Origin: Tannerella sp.
GTDB taxonomy: Bacteria > Bacteroidota > Bacteroidia > Bacteroidales > Tannerellaceae
Reading direction: 5' to 3'
Assembly: GCA_031260095.1 (NCBI GenBank)
Contig: JAIRKN010000231.1
Coordinates: 1 to 9,265 of the forward strand
Length of the DNA: 9,265 nucleotides
In this document: positions 6,901 to 9,265 of the stretch, in pieces
How positions within the stretch are numbered: the stretch's first letter is position 1
Layout of the letters: each line of letters opens with the position of its first letter
Translations under genes and position numbers: made by a program
The notes under the pieces: generated by a model
What the model was told of the DNA's origin: nothing
The model's database searches: none
What the model saw: the letters and a program-made list of their open reading frames with translations, nothing else

Positions 6901-7335
6901 ATGTTGCAACCTAAAAAAGTAAAATACAGAAGGCCGCAGAAAGGCCGTGCAAAAGGTCTTGCTCAGCGGGGAAATCAGTTGGCATTCGGTTCGTTCGGAA
7001 TCAAATCATTGGGCACGAAATGGCTCACCGGCCGTCAGCTTGAAGCAGCCCGTGTAGCAGTAACAAGATATATGCAACGTCAGGGACAGGTGTGGCTCCG
7101 GGTTTTTCCCGACAAGCCTATTACTAAGAAGCCGGCTGATGTGCGTATGGGTAAAGGAAAAGGAGATCCGGAAGGCTTTGTTGCTCCGGTGAAGCCGGGT
7201 CGTATAATATTTGAGATAGAAGGCGTTTCCTTTGAAATCGCAAAAGAAGCATTGCGCCTTGCGGCACAAAAACTTCCCGTAATCACAAAATTTGTAGTAC
7301 GCCGCGATTATGACATTAAAAATGAAAATGTGTAA
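6901..7335 (+). CDS. rplP: 50S ribosomal protein L16 (uL16)
   Basis: L16 is a late-assembling 50S protein at the A site and central protuberance; it helps position aminoacyl-tRNA. The product has 144 residues (136 in E. coli) and starts [10 protein letters not shown]. It carries the signature run [12 protein letters not shown] at 40-51, then Arg-Val-Phe-Pro-Asp-Lys-Pro-Ile-Thr (67-75) and Val-Arg-Met-Gly-Lys-Gly-Lys-Gly. Arg82 aligns with E. coli Arg81, the arginine hydroxylated by the oxygenase YcfD/RoxA. The residue is conserved, but whether a hydroxylase exists in this organism cannot be seen. An ATG at 6896 is out of frame. The start at 6901 has no Shine-Dalgarno sequence, and rpmC follows after 5 bases. 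Confidence 0.97.
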   Translation: MLQPKKVKYRRPQKGRAKGLAQRGNQLAFGSFGIKSLGTKWLTGRQLEAARVAVTRYMQRQGQVWLRVFPDKPITKKPADVRMGKGKGDPEGFVAPVKPGRIIFEIEGVSFEIAKEALRLAAQKLPVITKFVVRRDYDIKNENV

Positions 7336-7340
7336 GAGTT

Positions 7341-7541
7341 ATGAAGATTGCAGAAATAAAAGGTCTTAGTACCAAAGAATTGATAGAGAGAGTAGACGCG
7401 GAAGCGGCTTCACTGGATCAGATGAAGATCAATCATAGCGTTTCGCCGTTGGACAATCCTGCACAAATCAAACAATTGCGCAGAACGATTGCCCGCCTGA
7501 AAACGGAGTTACATCAAAGAGAACGACAAATTAATAATTAA
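7341..7541 (+). CDS. rpmC: 50S ribosomal protein L29 (uL29)
   Basis: L29 is a small two-helix 50S protein beside L23 at the tunnel exit and helps form the platform used by nascent-chain factors. The 66-residue product fits the family (63 in E. coli). It begins [10 protein letters not shown] and has the family motif [12 protein letters not shown] near residues 46-57. The helix-loop-helix pattern of charged residues is as expected. Its TAA stop (7539-7541) shares its last A with an ATG that may start rpsQ, so the two genes may be translationally coupled. Confidence 0.95.
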   Translation: MKIAEIKGLSTKELIERVDAEAASLDQMKINHSVSPLDNPAQIKQLRRTIARLKTELHQRERQINN

Positions 7542-7807
7542 TGAGCCTGATGGAAACGAGAAATTTAAGAAAAGAAAGAACAGGTGTTGTAACGAGCAAT
7601 AAGATGGATAAAAGCGTTGTTGTTGCTGTTAAGTGGAAAGAAAAACACCCTATTTACGGTAAGTTCGTAAATAAGACAAAAAAATATCATGCTCACGATG
7701 AGAAAAATGATTGTAATATCGGTGATACGGTGAAAATTATGGAAACACGTCCGTTGAGCAAAACAAAAAAATGGCGGTTGGTTCAAATAATCGAAAGGGC
7801 TAAGTAA
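7541..7807 (+). CDS. rpsQ: 30S ribosomal protein S17 (uS17)
   Basis: S17 is an OB-fold primary binding protein of the 16S rRNA 5' domain in the lower 30S body. Typical elements are Arg-Lys-Glu-Arg-Thr-Gly-Val-Val near the start, [16 protein letters not shown], and [14 protein letters not shown]. The start is uncertain. The ATG at 7541 overlaps the rpmC stop as TAATG, a common coupling arrangement, and gives 88 residues. The second ATG at 7550 gives 85 residues beginning Met-Glu-Thr-Arg-Asn-Leu-Arg, which is how I recall Bacteroidales S17 proteins starting. Both are plausible and share the same stop. Neither has a Shine-Dalgarno sequence. rplN starts one base after the stop. Confidence 0.95.
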   Translation: MSLMETRNLRKERTGVVTSNKMDKSVVVAVKWKEKHPIYGKFVNKTKKYHAHDEKNDCNIGDTVKIMETRPLSKTKKWRLVQIIERAK

Positions 7808-7808
7808 G

Positions 7809-8174
7809 ATGATACAGCAAGAAACAAGATTGGTAGTAGCGGATAACAGCGGCGCGAAAGAAGCATTGTGTATCCGTGTATTGGGAGGGACGCGCAGACG
7901 TTATGCTTCTGTCGGCGACATTATTGTGGTTACCGTAAAGAACGTGATCCCGGCAAGTGAATTGAAAAAAGGAACAGTATCAAAAGCGATTATTGTTCGC
8001 ACGAAAAAAGAGGTACGTCGTTCGGACGGTTCTTATATTCGTTTTGACGATAACGCGTGCGTGCTGTTGAATCAGGCAGGCGAGATCCGTGGCAGCCGTA
8101 TTTTTGGTCCGGTAGCCCGTGAACTCCGTGCGACGAATATGAAAATAGTATCATTAGCACCTGAAGTGCTTTAA
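7809..8174 (+). CDS. rplN: 50S ribosomal protein L14 (uL14)
   Basis: L14 is a 50S interface protein that contacts 16S rRNA to form an inter-subunit bridge; it is also the docking site of the silencing factor RsfS in bacteria that have it. The 121-residue product closely follows the family: Met-Ile-Gln-Gln-Glu-Thr-Arg-Leu at the start, [17 protein letters not shown], the signature region around [13 protein letters not shown], and the invariant ending Ile-Val-Ser-Leu-Ala-Pro-Glu-Val-Leu. The start is one base after the rpsQ stop, so the spc block runs on from the S10 block without a promoter gap. rplX follows after 19 bases. Confidence 0.98.
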   Translation: MIQQETRLVVADNSGAKEALCIRVLGGTRRRYASVGDIIVVTVKNVIPASELKKGTVSKAIIVRTKKEVRRSDGSYIRFDDNACVLLNQAGEIRGSRIFGPVARELRATNMKIVSLAPEVL

Positions 8175-8193
8175 TATGTAAACAGTTATTGTG

Positions 8194-8517
8194 ATGAGTA
8201 AATTACACATAAAAAAAGGCGATATCGTTTATGTAAATGCCGGTGAGGATAGAGGCAAAACGGGACGTGTATTAAAAGTACTTGTGGACGAAAAGCGTGC
8301 CATTGTCGAAGGTATAAACATGGTAACGAAGCATACGAAGCCGAATGCGAAAAGTCCGCAGGGCGGAAGGGAAACGAAGGAATCTTCCGTACACATCTCA
8401 AATCTGAATCCGGTAGACCCGAAATCAGGAAAACCGACACGTATCGGACGCCGAAGAGATGATAAGAGTAAGAAAATAGTACGTTATGCTAAAAGGTCTG
8501 GGGAGGATATGAAATAA
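8194..8517 (+). CDS. rplX: 50S ribosomal protein L24 (uL24)
   Basis: L24 is an assembly initiator of the 50S that binds the 5' end of 23S rRNA. The start is set at the ATG at 8194, giving [10 protein letters not shown]. The GTG immediately before it (8191) is in frame but would only add one residue. A KOW motif occupies about residues 7-35, with [18 protein letters not shown] and then Val-Glu-Gly-Ile-Asn. It is followed by Lys-His-Thr-Lys-Pro-Asn and a basic C-terminal region (Ile-Gly-Arg-Arg-Arg-Asp-Asp-Lys). The length is 107 residues (104 in E. coli). An A7 run (8211-8217) lies in the Lys-Lys codons near the start. The stop TAA (8515-8517) overlaps the rplE ATG by one base, suggesting coupled translation. 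Confidence 0.97.
   Translation: MSKLHIKKGDIVYVNAGEDRGKTGRVLKVLVDEKRAIVEGINMVTKHTKPNAKSPQGGRETKESSVHISNLNPVDPKSGKPTRIGRRRDDKSKKIVRYAKRSGEDMK
8502..8506 (+). promoter_or_regulatory. Possible weak Shine-Dalgarno sequence for rplE inside the end of rplX
   Basis: GGAGG at 8502-8506, within a GGGGAGGAT run, lies 10 bases before the rplE ATG at 8517. It falls in the Gly-Glu-Asp codons at the rplX C-terminus. The distance is slightly long but workable. GGAGG also occurs at several positions inside genes of this window that have no start nearby, so chance is a serious alternative. Coupling through the TAATG overlap may be what matters here. Confidence 0.25.
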
Positions 8518-9074
8518 TGAGTACAACCGCTACATTAAAACAGGATTATAAGGAACGTATCGTTCCTGCCTTGAAAAAAGAATTCAGTTATAAATCGGTC
8601 ATGCAGGTGCCCGTTTTGGAAAAGATCGTGGTAAACCAGGGATTGGGTATCGCTACGGCAGATAAAAAAATCATTGATGTTGCAATTGATGAACTGACGA
8701 TAATTACCGGACAAAAAGCCGTAGCGACTTATTCCAAGAAAGATATATCCAATTTCAAGTTACGCCGCAAAATGCCTATTGGTGTGATGGTAACGTTGCG
8801 TCATGACAGGATGTATGAGTTTCTGGAACGTTTGGTGCGTGTTGCTTTACCGCGTATCCGCGACTTTAGAGGTATTGAAAGCAAGCTGGATGGACATGGA
8901 AATTATACGCTCGGAATACAGGAGCAGATCATCTTTCCTGAAATAAATATTGATAATATTACTAAAATATTGGGAATGAATATTACCTTTGTGACTTCTG
9001 CGAAAACAGATGAAGAAGGTTATGCCCTGCTGAGAGAGTTTGGTTTGCCTTTTAAGAACGTAAAAAAGAATTAA
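8517..9074 (+). CDS. rplE: 50S ribosomal protein L5 (uL5)
   Basis: L5 binds 5S rRNA and carries it into the central protuberance of the 50S; it also contacts the P-site tRNA and forms an inter-subunit bridge with S13. The 185-residue product (179 in E. coli) contains [13 protein letters not shown] near residues 32-44, Ile-Thr-Gly-Gln-Lys-Ala at 63-68, Arg-Arg-Lys-Met-Pro-Ile-Gly and Thr-Leu-Arg of the 5S-binding region, and Pro-Arg-Ile-Arg-Asp-Phe-Arg-Gly. The C-terminal [16 protein letters not shown] is a standard L5 ending. The ATG overlaps the rplX stop by one base. rpsN starts 3 bases after the stop. Confidence 0.98.
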   Translation: MSTTATLKQDYKERIVPALKKEFSYKSVMQVPVLEKIVVNQGLGIATADKKIIDVAIDELTIITGQKAVATYSKKDISNFKLRRKMPIGVMVTLRHDRMYEFLERLVRVALPRIRDFRGIESKLDGHGNYTLGIQEQIIFPEINIDNITKILGMNITFVTSAKTDEEGYALLREFGLPFKNVKKN

Positions 9075-9077
9075 GAT

Positions 9078-9265
9078 ATGGCAAAAGAATCAATGAAAGC
9101 TCGTGAAGTGAAAAGAGCCGGATTAGTAGCAAAATATGCTGCAAAAAGAGCACAATTGAAAGCGGAGGGTAAATACGAAGAATTACAGTCTTTGCCTAAG
9201 AATGCTTCACCTGTTCGTTTGCACAACCGTTGTAAAATTACCGGTCGTCCGAAAGGATATATGCG
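9078..9265 (+). CDS. rpsN: 30S ribosomal protein S14 (uS14), 3' end cut by the window
   Basis: S14 sits in the 30S head next to S3 and S10 and is a late-assembling protein. The ATG at 9078 opens a frame that runs off the window after 62 full codons. It begins [13 protein letters not shown] and reaches the family core [15 protein letters not shown]. About 27 more residues would be expected if it is the usual 89-residue form. It has the longer N-terminal part and a single cysteine, without the paired Cys-X-X-Cys motifs. It is therefore the zinc-independent (C-minus) type rather than the short zinc-binding type. It lies 3 bases after rplE in the normal spc gene order; rpsH would be expected next, outside the window. 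Confidence 0.95.
   Translation, partial: MAKESMKAREVKRAGLVAKYAAKRAQLKAEGKYEELQSLPKNASPVRLHNRCKITGRPKGYM

Noticed and set aside
8191..8193. GTG at 8191 as the start of rplX
   Set aside because: The next codon is ATG followed by the conserved Ser-Lys-Leu-His-Ile-Lys-Lys-Gly, so the GTG would add a single unneeded residue.
1..9265. A hidden novel defence, mobile or biosynthetic system
   Set aside because: The genes are contiguous, each matches a universal translation protein, gaps are at most 48 bases, and base composition shows no obvious break. There is no room for such a system.

Overview
This window is a stretch of a bacterial core ribosomal-protein operon. Seventeen genes, all on the + strand, account for almost every base: rpsG (5' end cut), fusA, rpsJ, rplC, rplD, rplW, rplB, rpsS, rplV, rpsC, rplP, rpmC, rpsQ, rplN, rplX, rplE and rpsN (3' end cut). 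No mobile element, RNA gene, CRISPR array, terminator or accessory gene is visible. No stretch without a gene exceeds 48 bases.

The organism is very probably a member of the Bacteroidota, most likely Bacteroidales. Three things support this. The protein variants look typical of that group as I remember it: the L3 segment around Ala-Cys-Ser-Tyr-Pro-Ala, the L2 motif Asp-His-Pro-Met-Gly-Gly-Gly, and the S17 start Met-Glu-Thr-Arg-Asn-Leu-Arg. Most start codons lack a Shine-Dalgarno sequence and follow A/T-rich spacers. Finally, fusA runs straight into rpsJ with no tuf gene between them. A Parabacteroides/Tannerella/Dysgonomonas-like lineage is a guess only.

Layout: bases 1-2613 are the end of the str block (rpsG, fusA). 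Bases 2628-7807 are the S10 block (rpsJ to rpsQ). Bases 7809-9265 are the start of the spc block (rplN, rplX, rplE, rpsN). Spacers run from 1-base overlaps (rpmC/rpsQ, rplX/rplE) to 48 bases (rpsJ-rplC), so the genes are probably co-transcribed. The products are 30S proteins (S7, S10, S19, S3, S17, S14), 50S proteins (L3, L4, L23, L2, L22, L16, L29, L14, L24, L5) and the translocase EF-G.

I found no undescribed system, and I regard the region as ordinary core genome. Points worth a second look are: an Asp-Arg dipeptide repeat ending S3; a perfect Shine-Dalgarno sequence before rplW in a genome type that rarely uses them; an E. coli-like promoter match in the rpsJ-rplC spacer; loss of the L3 glutamine that is methylated in E. 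coli; and the absence of the S10 leader used for L4 feedback.
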